Source of the DNA: Bordetella parapertussis
Lineage (GTDB): Bacteria; Pseudomonadota; Gammaproteobacteria; Burkholderiales; SG8-41
Length of the DNA stretch: 64,000 nt
Assembly (NCBI GenBank): GCA_945906815.1
Contig: CAMDRT010000001.1
Location: forward strand, 1-64,000
Reading direction: 5' to 3'
Part shown: in pieces, positions 19,036 through 25,963 of the stretch
Layout: each line of letters begins with the position of its first letter
Numbering within the stretch: the stretch's first letter is position 1
The notes under the pieces: generated by a model
Database searches by the model: none
Told to the model about the DNA's origin: nothing
What the model saw: only the letters and a program-made list of their open reading frames with translations
Program-made: the position numbers and the translations under genes

Positions 19036-20235
19036 GTGCCAACTCAGCGCCGTATCACCAGTGCCGTTTTTGTGTTTACGCTTGCCCTCGTTGCTGGCGT
19101 TGGGGGTTGTAGTGAGCCGGCCGCCCCGGTCGCTGCGCAGGAGGAGGGCGTAGCGTTGACGCCGGAGCAGGCGTTTGCCGCGAACCTAAAGAAGGCCGAG
19201 GCACGTGATGCCGAGGCGCAGCAACTCACTGGATTTTCGTATCTCTACGGTATCGCGGTTGCCAAGGATGTGGCCAAGGCCACAGGTTGGTTGAGGAAGT
19301 CTGCAGCACAAGGCAATGCGGAGGCGCAATTCATTCTGGGGTGGATGTATGACGAAGCTGTCGGTGTCCCCCAGGACGCGGCCAAGGCGGCGCAGTGGTA
19401 TGAAAAAGCTGCCGCGCAGGGGCATGCAAAAGCGCAATTCAATCTGGGTTCGTCCTATTTAAACGGCGATGGTGTGCCCAAGGATGCGGCCAAAGCAGTG
19501 CAGTGGTATGAGCAGGCTGCCGCGCAGGGGCATGTAACAGCGCAATTCAATCTGGGCTGGGCCTATCTTAACGGCACTGGTGTGCCCAAGGACACGGCCA
19601 AGTCTGTCGACTGGTATGAAAAGGCTGCCGCACAGGGGAATGCAAAAGCGCAATTCAATGTGGGCTGGGCTTATTTCAATGGTGAGGGTGTCACCCGGGA
19701 TCCGTCCAATGCGGCGCAGTGGTATGAGAAGGCTGCTGCGCAGGGGCATGCCCATGCGCAATTCAACCTGGGCTGGTCCTACTTCAACGGTGATGGTGTG
19801 CCCAAGGACGCGGCCAAGGCAGCGCAGTGGTATGAAAAAGCGGCCGCGCAAGGGCATGCCCACGCGCAATTCAATCTGGGCTGGGCCTATTTCACCGGCG
19901 ATGGGGTGCCCCAGGATGCAGTTAAATCGGCCGAGTGGTATGAGAAAGCGGCCGCGCAGGGGAATGCCCATGCGCAAACCAATCTGGGTTGGTCCTATTT
20001 CCACGGCGATGGGGTGACGACGGATGCGGTGTTGGCTCACGCATGGTTTACTCTCGCGGGAGATTTGGAAAGGGCGGTAAAGGCTCGCGCCAGTGCCGCA
20101 TCGCAATTATCCCAAGCGGAATTAGCCGAAGCCCAACGTATTTCATTGGGATGGAAAAGAGGGCAGAGTCTCGTGCGTGAAGCAAAGCAGGGCGCCGCAA
20201 ACGCATCATCGGCCTCGGGAAATACAAAATTCTGA
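19036..20235 (+). CDS. Sel1-like repeat lipoprotein
   Basis: 399 residues from a GTG at 19036 following GGGGAGGG. The signal peptide ends in AGVGGC, so Cys25 is a probable lipidation site. Then come about eight Sel1 repeats of 36 residues (residues ~64-351) with the pattern NLGWxYxNGDGVPKDxAKAAQWYEKAAAQGHAxAQF. The repeats form an alpha solenoid for protein-protein contacts; such lipoproteins act as adaptors in envelope signalling or host interaction. The C-terminus (residues 352-399) is a helical, serine-rich tail. No partner gene is evident next to it. Confidence 0.88.
   Translation: MPTQRRITSAVFVFTLALVAGVGGCSEPAAPVAAQEEGVALTPEQAFAANLKKAEARDAEAQQLTGFSYLYGIAVAKDVAKATGWLRKSAAQGNAEAQFILGWMYDEAVGVPQDAAKAAQWYEKAAAQGHAKAQFNLGSSYLNGDGVPKDAAKAVQWYEQAAAQGHVTAQFNLGWAYLNGTGVPKDTAKSVDWYEKAAAQGNAKAQFNVGWAYFNGEGVTRDPSNAAQWYEKAAAQGHAHAQFNLGWSYFNGDGVPKDAAKAAQWYEKAAAQGHAHAQFNLGWAYFTGDGVPQDAVKSAEWYEKAAAQGNAHAQTNLGWSYFHGDGVTTDAVLAHAWFTLAGDLERAVKARASAASQLSQAELAEAQRISLGWKRGQSLVREAKQGAANASSASGNTKF
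19333..20088 (+). repeat. Tandem 108-bp coding repeats of the Sel1 gene
   Basis: Seven consecutive 108-bp units begin at about 19333 and repeat every 36 codons. Several neighbouring units share long near-identical DNA such as GCGCAATTCAATCTGGGCTGG. High DNA-level identity suggests recent unit duplication or gene conversion, and makes copy number prone to change. Confidence 0.75.
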
Positions 20236-20283
20236 GGGGGCGAATCCAAGGAGGGCTGGCGGTTAGCGTCGGCATGATTGAGA

Positions 20284-20307
20284 TTGATACTATAAATTGA
20301 TACTATA
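20284..20307. promoter_or_regulatory. Direct repeats upstream of second hicAB, probable operator
   Basis: TTGATACTATA occurs at 20284-20294 and again at 20297-20307, ending six bases before the hicA start. The 13-bp spacing is just over one helical turn. The embedded GATACTAT also occurs upstream of the other hicAB. Binding by HicB is inferred. Confidence 0.5.
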
Positions 20308-20312
20308 GCGTT

Positions 20313-20567
20313 TTGAATAACAAACACCGGAAAACACTGCTAGCGATCTTCGATGAACCTACTCGCTCAGATATTGAGTGGAAGGCGATAGAGGGCATGC
20401 TGCTAGCGGCGGGCGCAGAAATCAGCGAAGGTAGCGGCTCGCGGGTGCGCATTGGCTTGAAGGGCGTGCGTGCCGTGTTCCACCGGCCGCACCCGCGCAA
20501 GGAGACTGACCGGGGCGCGGTTAAGTCGATGCGGCGTTTTTTGGAGTCAGCGATGGTGATGCCATGA
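20313..20567 (+). CDS. hicA: HicA-type toxin (second copy)
   Basis: 84 residues from a TTG at 20313. The sequence DIEWKAIEGMLLAAGAEISEGSGSRVRI and the HRPHPRKETDRGAVKSMRRFLE tail are typical of a HicA subgroup whose catalytic residue is contributed near GSGSRV...H. It differs from the first HicA (no GGSH motif), so the two modules are not recent duplicates. It overlaps the hicB ATG by four bases. It appears full length. Confidence 0.82.
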   Translation: MNNKHRKTLLAIFDEPTRSDIEWKAIEGMLLAAGAEISEGSGSRVRIGLKGVRAVFHRPHPRKETDRGAVKSMRRFLESAMVMP

Positions 20568-20899
20568 TGGAATACAAGGGTTACATCGGTGTGGTCGAGT
20601 TCGACGACGAGGCAGGGATTTTTCACGGCGAAGTGGTCAATACGCGCGACGTGATCACGTTTCAGGGTAAGTCCGTGGCCGAGATCAAAAAGGCGTTCCG
20701 GGAATCGGTTGACGACTACCTGGAGTTTTGCAAGCAGCGCGGAGAAGAACCCGACAAGCCGTTTTCCGGAAAGCTGATGCTGCGCATGGAGCCGTCCCTT
20801 CATCGCGCGCTGGCGGTCGAAGCGCGGCGCGGTAAAAAAAGTATCAACAGTCTCATCGTGGAAAAGCTGCAAAAGAACCGGATGGCAAGCAATGCGTAG
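20564..20899 (+). CDS. hicB: HicB-type antitoxin (second copy)
   Basis: 111 residues starting at one of two adjacent ATGs (20564 or 20567). The N-terminal part, MEYKGYIGVVEFDDEAGIFH followed by GEVVNTRDVITFQG, is the HicB_lk fold. The C-terminal KLMLRMEPSLHRALAVEAR and KSINSLIVEKL is a ribbon-helix-helix. It is translationally coupled to hicA. It is the last intact module before the eroded toxin-antitoxin cluster on the opposite strand. Confidence 0.88.
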   Translation: MMEYKGYIGVVEFDDEAGIFHGEVVNTRDVITFQGKSVAEIKKAFRESVDDYLEFCKQRGEEPDKPFSGKLMLRMEPSLHRALAVEARRGKKSINSLIVEKLQKNRMASNA

Positions 20900-20926
20900 C
20901 CAGGCGCAAAGGGATCAAGTCTTTTG

Positions 20927-20940
20927 TTATCGTACGATAA
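20927..20940. promoter_or_regulatory. Perfect 14-bp palindrome
   Basis: TTATCGTACGATAA is a perfect palindrome between the convergent ends of hicB and the minus-strand antidote gene. It could be a protein-binding site or a hairpin tip. Function is unknown. Confidence 0.35.
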
Positions 20941-20973
20941 CGGCGGTGTTCTGAATTTTGTGTTTCTTGCGCA

Positions 20974-21324
20974 TCACGCCGCGATTGCATCAAGCGTGCG
21001 CTTTTTCCCTTTGCGCACCGGCTTGGCGGTTACGATAAGTTGCAGCCCCGTGGCGTCCAGTATCCGCGTGAGGCTGCGCAGTTCGGGATTGCCATCACTG
21101 GAAAGCGTGCGGTAAAGCTGCTGGCGATTGAGGCCCGCGCGGGCCGCTACTTTGGTGATACCGCCGTGCGCTTCTGCCACGTTACGCAAGGCTTGCAACA
21201 GCGCGCCGGGGTCTTCCTCGCTGGCGGCTGCATTGATGTAGGCCGCAGCCGTGGCAGGGTCGGCCAGCCGTTGCAACAGGTAGGGTTTATGGGGTACTGC
21301 GGGGGATACGTGTTCTTTGCGCAT
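20974..21324 (-). CDS. Addiction-module antidote (HigA-like, COG3636 type)
   Basis: 116 residues. LLQRLADPATAAAYINAAASEEDPGALLQALRNVAEAHGG is the family N-terminus, followed by a helix-turn-helix (ITKVAARAGLNRQQLYRTL) and GNPELRSLTRILDATGLQL. The start has TTGGAG upstream. Such antidotes follow a killer gene. Here only the C-terminal part of that killer remains just upstream (21287-21433), so this antitoxin looks orphaned. A basic, alanine-rich tail (KPVRKGKKRTLDAIAA) is present. Confidence 0.85.
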   Translation of the reverse strand: MRKEHVSPAVPHKPYLLQRLADPATAAAYINAAASEEDPGALLQALRNVAEAHGGITKVAARAGLNRQQLYRTLSSDGNPELRSLTRILDATGLQLIVTAKPVRKGKKRTLDAIAA

Positions 21325-21433
21325 AATCGCTCCAATACGCTTTCGCGTTTTTAATGTCCGCTTTCTGCGAACGTTTGCTGCCGCCGCAAAGCAGAATCAC
21401 AACTACCTTGCCCGCCCGCGCTTTTCGCTCGCG
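21287..21433 (-). pseudogene. C-terminal remnant of an addiction-module killer toxin (RelE/HigB type)
   Basis: An open stretch with no start codon reads RERKARAGKVVVILLCGG then SKRSQKADIKNAKAYWSDYAQRT and ends at a TAA inside the antidote's 5' end. LLCGGxKxxQxxDIxxAKxYW is the characteristic C-terminus of the killer proteins that precede COG3636 antidotes, with the expected gene overlap. The first two-thirds of the toxin are missing. The fragment begins immediately after the stop of the upstream XRE gene, in the same frame, marking a deletion junction at about 21433. Confidence 0.7.
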
Positions 21434-21724
21434 TTACGCGGCCTTCTTCACCCGCAGTTGCACGCGCAGGCCCGCGTGCGCCAGCATGTTCACCAGCGCA
21501 TCAAGGCTGAATTTGTCTATCCTGCCGCGCACCACGTCATTAAGGCGCGGCTGCGTGATGCCGAAGCGCTTGGCTGCTTCGCGCTGCGTTGCGCCACGCG
21601 CGGCAGTGCGCACGCGCGACATGAGTTGTGCGCGCAACATCAGGTTGTTCGCTTCGTCGGACGCAAACCCCAAGTCCTGAAAAACGTTGCCGCTGCCGCG
21701 CGTCATTTTCAGTTTGGTGTTCAT
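21434..21724 (-). CDS. XRE-family antitoxin-like regulator, orphan
   Basis: 96 residues from an ATG at 21724. The helix-turn-helix region is QREAAKRFGITQPRLNDVVRG, followed by FSLDALVNMLAHAGLRVQLRV, matching the short XRE antitoxins that pair with Gp49- or RelE-like toxins. FQDLGFASDEANNLMLRAQLM is the usual N-terminus. The partner toxin would lie upstream, but only 16 bp separate this gene from the next antitoxin, so no toxin is present. The frame itself is intact. Confidence 0.8.
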   Translation of the reverse strand: MNTKLKMTRGSGNVFQDLGFASDEANNLMLRAQLMSRVRTAARGATQREAAKRFGITQPRLNDVVRGRIDKFSLDALVNMLAHAGLRVQLRVKKAA

Positions 21725-21740
21725 CTTTGCTGCGGCGTTG

Positions 21741-22094
21741 TTATACCGCTCTTTGCACCCGGCCCGTGCGGGTTGTAACGCGGGTGACAGGCAGTGAGGC
21801 GCGGAATGCCGCACGAACCGCAGCGGGCTGCTTTGACGCCACCAGCAACAGTGCGCGCGCTGGCCCGTGAGGCTCACGCCGCGCCTGTTCCCAATTGCGC
21901 AGCGTTCCCACGCTTACCCCCATGAACCCGGCAAATTCGGTCTGTGAGAGGCCAAGTTCCTTGCGAATCATAGGCACGTCCGAGGCCGAGGGCATCTCAA
22001 CCGTGTGTGTTTTGAGCTTTACTTTGCCTTGCCGCCACGCCTTGAGCTCTTGCAAGCCTTCGATGATTTCTTTGCCGATATCGCGCTTTTTCAT
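21741..22094 (-). CDS. NadS/HigA-like XRE antitoxin
   Basis: 117 residues. KKRDIGKEIIEGLQELKAW is the family N-terminus, and VPMIRKELGLSQTEFAGFMGVSVGTLRNWEQARREPHGPARALL is a helix-turn-helix with the diagnostic WEQxRRxPxGPAxxLL motif of antitoxins paired with RelE-type toxins. The start overlaps the end of the truncated relE-like frame upstream (ATGA). The C-terminal 25 residues (FRASLPVTRVTTRTGRV) are less typical and could reflect a changed 3' end. Confidence 0.85.
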   Translation of the reverse strand: MKKRDIGKEIIEGLQELKAWRQGKVKLKTHTVEMPSASDVPMIRKELGLSQTEFAGFMGVSVGTLRNWEQARREPHGPARALLLVASKQPAAVRAAFRASLPVTRVTTRTGRVQRAV

Positions 22095-22312
22095 TTGAAT
22101 TCCTCAATCAGTTTCACCATGCGCTTTAGCTGTGCTGCGCTGAGATTTTCTTGCTCGCCCTTGGCATACATCGTCAGCAGCACAATCTGCGCCTCAGTCG
22201 TTATCCAGTAATAAATTACCCGCACGCCGCCAGACTTGCCTTTGCCGCCTGCGCCCCAGCGCACCTTGCGCACACCGCCTGATTCCCGAAATGACGCGCT
22301 TTTACAACCCCG
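22091..22312 (-). pseudogene. RelE/HigB-like toxin lacking its N-terminal half
   Basis: The frame is bounded upstream by a TAG at 22313-22315 and reads FRESGGVRKVRWGAGGKGK followed by SGGVRVIYYWITTEAQIVLL and TMYAKGEQENLS. GGVRKVRW and GGVRVIYYW are signature segments of RelE toxins paired with NadS-like antitoxins. About 40-45 residues expected before SGGVRKVRW are missing. A GTG at 22273 could start a 60-residue product, but that would lack part of the fold. Gene order and the 4-bp overlap with the antitoxin are otherwise normal. Confidence 0.65.
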
Positions 22313-22351
22313 CTAACAGGTTGTGCCATCAAATGGTTTCGCAGGCCGCAG

Positions 22352-22441
22352 TTAGCCGATTTTCAACGCCAGTTCCGCCGTCCGCAGGTGCGTGTAGCGT
22401 TTCAACATTTGCAGTGTCTCTCGATACTGGCCATTCCACGC
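22352..22441 (-). pseudogene. C-terminal remnant of a tyrosine recombinase/integrase
   Basis: A short frame ending in TAA at 22352-22354 reads RETLQMLKRYTHLRTAELAL followed by KIG. This resembles the conserved end of phage-type integrases (GHxTLQMLKRYTHLR), including the catalytic tyrosine of RYTHL. The normal GHK preceding this motif is replaced by NGQYR, and nothing integrase-like lies upstream, so only the tail survives. It sits about 70 bp from the 3' end of tRNA-Arg(CCU). The identification rests on a short motif. Confidence 0.5.
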
Positions 22442-22513
22442 TCCCGATTGAGATGGGCGTGTGATGGAAAGGGAAGGTGTGATGGCGGCTTAACGCTAAG
22501 CCCTTGAATCTAT

Positions 22514-22589
22514 TGGCGCCCCGAAGACGAATCGAACGTCCGACCTGCCCCTTAGGAGGGGGCTGCTCTATCCACTGAGCTACCGGGGC
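22514..22589 (-). tRNA. tRNA-Arg (anticodon CCU)
   Basis: On the minus strand a full cloverleaf can be drawn. The 7-bp acceptor stem GCCCCGG pairs with TCGGGGC. The D arm is GCTCAGTGGATAGAGC. The anticodon stem GCCCC/GGGGC encloses the loop CTCCTAA (anticodon CCT). The T arm is GGACG-TTCGATT-CGTCT. The 3' CCA is encoded (22514-22516). It reads AGG codons. tRNA-Arg(CCU) is a common integration target, in keeping with the integrase remnant alongside. Confidence 0.95.
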
Positions 22590-22617
22590 GTGCAGCCTGA
22601 TTATACAAGCGCCTGCG

Positions 22618-23826
22618 TTACTTCCAGTTCCAGAAATCCTGCCGTTCTTTCATCAACGCTTTCGCCAGTACCATCTTGTGCACTTCGGACGCGCCATCAA
22701 CTAGGCGCGCCTGCCGCGCGTAGCGATACATCCATTCCAGTGGCGTGTCTTTCGAATAGCCGCGTGCGCCGTTGAGTTGTATGGCGGTATCCACGGCGTG
22801 ATGCAGCACATCGGCGACGACGATTTTTGCCATCGACACTTCCTTGCGCGCGTAGTCGCCGGCGTCGAGTTTGGCAGCCGCGCGCATCACCAGCATGCGG
22901 CCGATTTCGATTTGCATGGCGGCGTCGCCCAGCAGCCATTGCACGCTTTCCTTGTCGCCGAGTTTGCCGCCGTGGGTCATGCGGGTGTCGACGTAATCGG
23001 CAGCGATCTCCATCGCGCGGCGCGCGAGTCCCAGCCAGCGCATGCAGTGTGTGAGGCGCGCGGTGCCGAGCCGGATCTGTACGAACTTGAGTCCGTCGCC
23101 GACGTTCATCACGCGATTTTCATCGGGAATTTCGAGGCCGTCGAATTCAAGTTCGCAGTGGCCGCCGTGTTCTTCCGGCCCCATGATGGGGATGCGGCGC
23201 AGGATGCGCCAGCCGGGTTGGTCTTTGTGGAACAGGAACGCGGTGAGTCCTTTGCGCGGATCGTCCGAGGTCTTTGCCAGCAGCAGAAAATGTGAGGCCA
23301 CACCCGCGCCGGTGATGAACCATTTACGGCCTTTAATAATCCAATTGTCGCCCGATTTTCCTCGCACTGGGGTGGCGGTGGTGAGCGTCATGGTCGGATC
23401 GGAGCCGCTGCCCGGTGCCGGTTCAGTCATCACGATGGAGGAGCGCACTTTGCCTTCGACGATGGGCATCATCCAGCGCGTTTTCTGCGCGGGCGTGGCG
23501 ACTTTGTTCAACACCATCATGTTGCCGTCGTCGGGCGCGGCGCAGTTGAACACCACCGGGCCGAAGATCGAGTAGTTCATTTCTTCGTAACATGCGGCCA
23601 TGCCGACCACGGACAGGCCCTGACCGCCGACGGCTATGGGCATTTGCGGGCACCACAGGCCAGCGGCCTTCGCCTTGGCGCGTAGTGTTTCGAGTAAATC
23701 GAGGCGTATGTTTTCGTGATCGTCGAACGACGCCGCGTCGCGTTCGAGCGGTAGTATGTGCGCGGCGACAAAGGCCTTGTAGCGTGCGCGGTAGCTTTCT
23801 ATTGCGGGAGGCAGAGTGAAGTCCAT
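22618..23826 (-). CDS. Acyl-CoA dehydrogenase (ACAD10/11 or LvaC-like)
   Basis: About 402 residues. The start MDFTLPPAIESYRARYKAF at 23826 is preferred over 23874. FAD and substrate motifs include MTEPAPGSGSDP, KWFITGAG and a C-terminal NGARGYSKDTPLEWMYRYARQARLVDGASEVHK. The FVAAHILPLE N-terminus and YRxARxxRLxDGxxEVH end resemble the ACAD family that works with an APH-type kinase on 4-hydroxyacyl-CoAs. An acyl-CoA synthetase, a DUF6285-like protein and such a kinase follow upstream on the same strand. A 32-bp inverted repeat separates it from the ligase gene. Confidence 0.9.
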   Translation of the reverse strand: MDFTLPPAIESYRARYKAFVAAHILPLERDAASFDDHENIRLDLLETLRAKAKAAGLWCPQMPIAVGGQGLSVVGMAACYEEMNYSIFGPVVFNCAAPDDGNMMVLNKVATPAQKTRWMMPIVEGKVRSSIVMTEPAPGSGSDPTMTLTTATPVRGKSGDNWIIKGRKWFITGAGVASHFLLLAKTSDDPRKGLTAFLFHKDQPGWRILRRIPIMGPEEHGGHCELEFDGLEIPDENRVMNVGDGLKFVQIRLGTARLTHCMRWLGLARRAMEIAADYVDTRMTHGGKLGDKESVQWLLGDAAMQIEIGRMLVMRAAAKLDAGDYARKEVSMAKIVVADVLHHAVDTAIQLNGARGYSKDTPLEWMYRYARQARLVDGASEVHKMVLAKALMKERQDFWNWK

Positions 23827-23868
23827 GGGGGTTCCGGTTAGGGGAAGGGCAAGGGCAAGGGCATTTTT

Positions 23869-23982
23869 AACCACAGATGAACACAGATAAACACAGATAA
23901 GTTCAAACGCAATAAATACTCTATCTCACTGTTATAGAAGGGTTTTTCATTTATCTGTGTTCATCTGTGTTCATCTGTGGTT
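23869..23982. repeat. Long hairpin built from the word ATCTGTGTTC
   Basis: The left arm (23869-23900, containing AACCACAGATGAACACAG) and right arm (23951-23982, containing CATCTGTGTTCATCTGTGG) are inverted copies matching at 31 of 32 positions. Each arm is itself a tandem of a 10-bp word. The loop is 50 nt and AT-rich. It lies between two minus-strand genes, upstream of the acyl-CoA dehydrogenase start. Confidence 0.8.
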
Positions 23983-23993
23983 CATATGGTTTT

Positions 23994-25553
23994 TCAGTCT
24001 TTCAACGCACGTGCCATCTCGCGCAACACGAATTTCTGGATTTTTCCAGTGGCGTTCTTGGGTAGTTCACCAAACACAATTATTTTTGGCGCTTTAAAAC
24101 GCGCCATGTGTTCCTGCGCATAGGCGATCAAGGCCGCCGCATCGAGTGTTTGCCCGGGCTTGAGGGTGACAAATGCGATCGGCACTTCGCCCCATTTTTC
24201 ATCCGGCGCAGCGACCACCGCGGCTTCCAAAACGGCAGGGTGTGCCGACAGCGTGCGTTCGACCTCCACTGAAGCGATATTTTCGCCACCGGAGATGATG
24301 ATGTCTTTGGCGCGATCTTTGATTTCGATGTACCCGTCGGCGTGCAGCACCGCGAGGTCGCCGCTGCGAAACCAGCCGTCGGGTGCGGCTTTGCGCGTGG
24401 CGTCATCATCGCGATAGTAGCCGAGCATTACGTTGTTGCCGCGCAACGCGATTTCACCCAGCGTGGCGCCGTCGTTCGGCACATCGCCGCCTTGGGCATT
24501 CACCACGCGCAGGGATTGCGCCACCACGTTGCCTACACCCTGACGTGCTTTGATCTGCGCTTGCTGCGCGGCGGGCCACTGATCCCAATCCTTACGCCAT
24601 TCGCAGATGACGGCGGGGCCAAAGGTTTCAGTCAGGCCGTACAGATGGGTCATGTTCATGTTGAGTTCGGCCATGCGGGCGAGCAGCGCCGGCGTGGGTG
24701 GTGCGCCACCGGTGGAGACGTTGACGGTGCGCGCGAGCGGCTGCGCGCCGGGGTGCCACGCCAGCATGATGAGTATGGTGGGTGCGGCGTTGAACTGGGT
24801 GACGCCAGAATCGCGCAAGTGGTTCCAGATCAGCGCCGGATCGGCTTTACGCAGGCACAGGTGGGTGCCGCCCGCGGCGGTTACCGCCCAGGTGAAACAC
24901 CAGCCGTTGCAGTGAAACATCGGCAGCGTCCACAAAAAAACACTGCTTTCATTGAGCGCGCTGTGCATCGCCATCGCCAGCGCCTGCAGGTACGCGCCGC
25001 GATGGTGGTACATCACGCCTTTGGGTTTGCCGGTGGTGCCGCTGGTGTAGTTGATGCTGAGCAGGCTGCGTTCGTCGCTGACCGCTGCAGAGTAGGGCGT
25101 GGCAGTAGCGAGCAAGTGTTGATACTGATCATCGCCGCCGGCGCGGATCAGCGTGATCTTGCATTTTGCGTTGGCAGCGATAGTGCGTGCGGTGTCCTCG
25201 AATTCAAAATCGTAAATGAGTGTCTGCGCGTCGCAGTGTTCGATGATGTAGGTCAGATCAGCGGCGGTGAGCCGTACGTTCAGTGCCACCAGCACGGCGC
25301 CCGCAAATGGCACGCCGTAGTGCGCTTCGAGCAACACGTGCGTGTTGGGCGCGAGTACTGCCACGCGCTCGCCGGGGCGCACGCCGGCGTTACGCAGCGC
25401 ACCTGCAAGCCGTGTGCAGCGATCAAATAGTTGCGCGTAGGTCCAGCGCTGATCGCCGTCGATAACGGCCGTTTTGTCGGCGAAAACCAGCGCCGAGCGG
25501 CGCAGAAAAGCGCTCGGGGTGAGCGCTTCAAACGCCATGGGGGTGTTAAGCAT
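23994..25553 (-). CDS. Acyl-CoA synthetase, AMP-forming
   Basis: 519 residues of the adenylate-forming family that makes acyl-CoA from a carboxylate, ATP and CoA. Motifs in order: YTSGTTGKPKGVMYHHRG (phosphate loop, ~residue 170), LPMFHCNGWCFTW, YGLTETFGPAVICEW, GWFRSGDLAVLHADGYIEIKDR, SGGENIASVEVE and the catalytic lysine in PKNATGKIQK. The HCNGW motif is typical of medium- or short-chain members, for example methylthiopropionyl or LvaE types. It is placed between an acyl-CoA dehydrogenase and a putative hydroxyacyl kinase, so it probably supplies their CoA thioester. Confidence 0.93.
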   Translation of the reverse strand: MLNTPMAFEALTPSAFLRRSALVFADKTAVIDGDQRWTYAQLFDRCTRLAGALRNAGVRPGERVAVLAPNTHVLLEAHYGVPFAGAVLVALNVRLTAADLTYIIEHCDAQTLIYDFEFEDTARTIAANAKCKITLIRAGGDDQYQHLLATATPYSAAVSDERSLLSINYTSGTTGKPKGVMYHHRGAYLQALAMAMHSALNESSVFLWTLPMFHCNGWCFTWAVTAAGGTHLCLRKADPALIWNHLRDSGVTQFNAAPTILIMLAWHPGAQPLARTVNVSTGGAPPTPALLARMAELNMNMTHLYGLTETFGPAVICEWRKDWDQWPAAQQAQIKARQGVGNVVAQSLRVVNAQGGDVPNDGATLGEIALRGNNVMLGYYRDDDATRKAAPDGWFRSGDLAVLHADGYIEIKDRAKDIIISGGENIASVEVERTLSAHPAVLEAAVVAAPDEKWGEVPIAFVTLKPGQTLDAAALIAYAQEHMARFKAPKIIVFGELPKNATGKIQKFVLREMARALKD

Positions 25554-25585
25554 AAGCTATTGTTTTTAAATGAATTTTTGGAATT

Positions 25586-25963
25586 TTATGTCGTTTCCTG
25601 CAGACCTTTGGGATAAGTTATGGCGAGTTGGGCGCGCGCCCCGGCCAGCAGGTGTAGCCGCAGCCGGGTTTGCTGATCGGCGCTGCTTTCAAATTTGCCG
25701 TGACGTATGTCCAGCGCCAATTGGCGATTGCGTGCAGGCAAGGCGGCAGCATGCTGCGCGTCGTTGTAAAGCCAGTCGAGGCTGCGCATTTCTTCGCCGG
25801 TATTTTTGTCGTGTGATGCGAGCTCGCGCGCGGCGATGCCGAGCGCGTTGGCGATCATGTGCAGGGTATAGCGTTGCTCCGGCTGTGCGCTGGGCAATAT
25901 CTCCTGCGCCAGTGTTTGATGGGCAATACGCAGCAACTCCAGTGCGTTGGGTCTGTCGGTCAT
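25586..25963 (-). CDS. Small DUF6285-like protein, probable partner of the kinase (LvaB-like)
   Basis: 125 residues from an ATG at 25963 that overlaps the kinase stop (ATGA). MTDRPNALELLRIAHQTLAQEILP and the central RYTLHMIANALGIAARELA match the small helical proteins encoded next to APH-type kinases in acyl-CoA catabolic operons. In the levulinate pathway a small protein in this position (LvaB) is needed for kinase activity, so a similar role is inferred. No catalytic motif is visible. The family name is from memory and needs a profile search. Confidence 0.7.
   Translation of the reverse strand: MTDRPNALELLRIAHQTLAQEILPSAQPEQRYTLHMIANALGIAARELASHDKNTGEEMRSLDWLYNDAQHAAALPARNRQLALDIRHGKFESSADQQTRLRLHLLAGARAQLAITYPKGLQETT

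Noticed and set aside
20037-20327. Minus-strand frame downstream of the Sel1 gene
   Set aside because: It overlaps the Sel1 C-terminus and the hicAB promoter, has no motif, and the opposite strand is well supported.
20900-22513. Integron cassette array (toxin-antitoxin genes with attC sites)
   Set aside because: I looked for paired RYYYAAC/GTTRRRY core sites between the genes and found none convincing. The gene overlaps also argue against separate cassettes.
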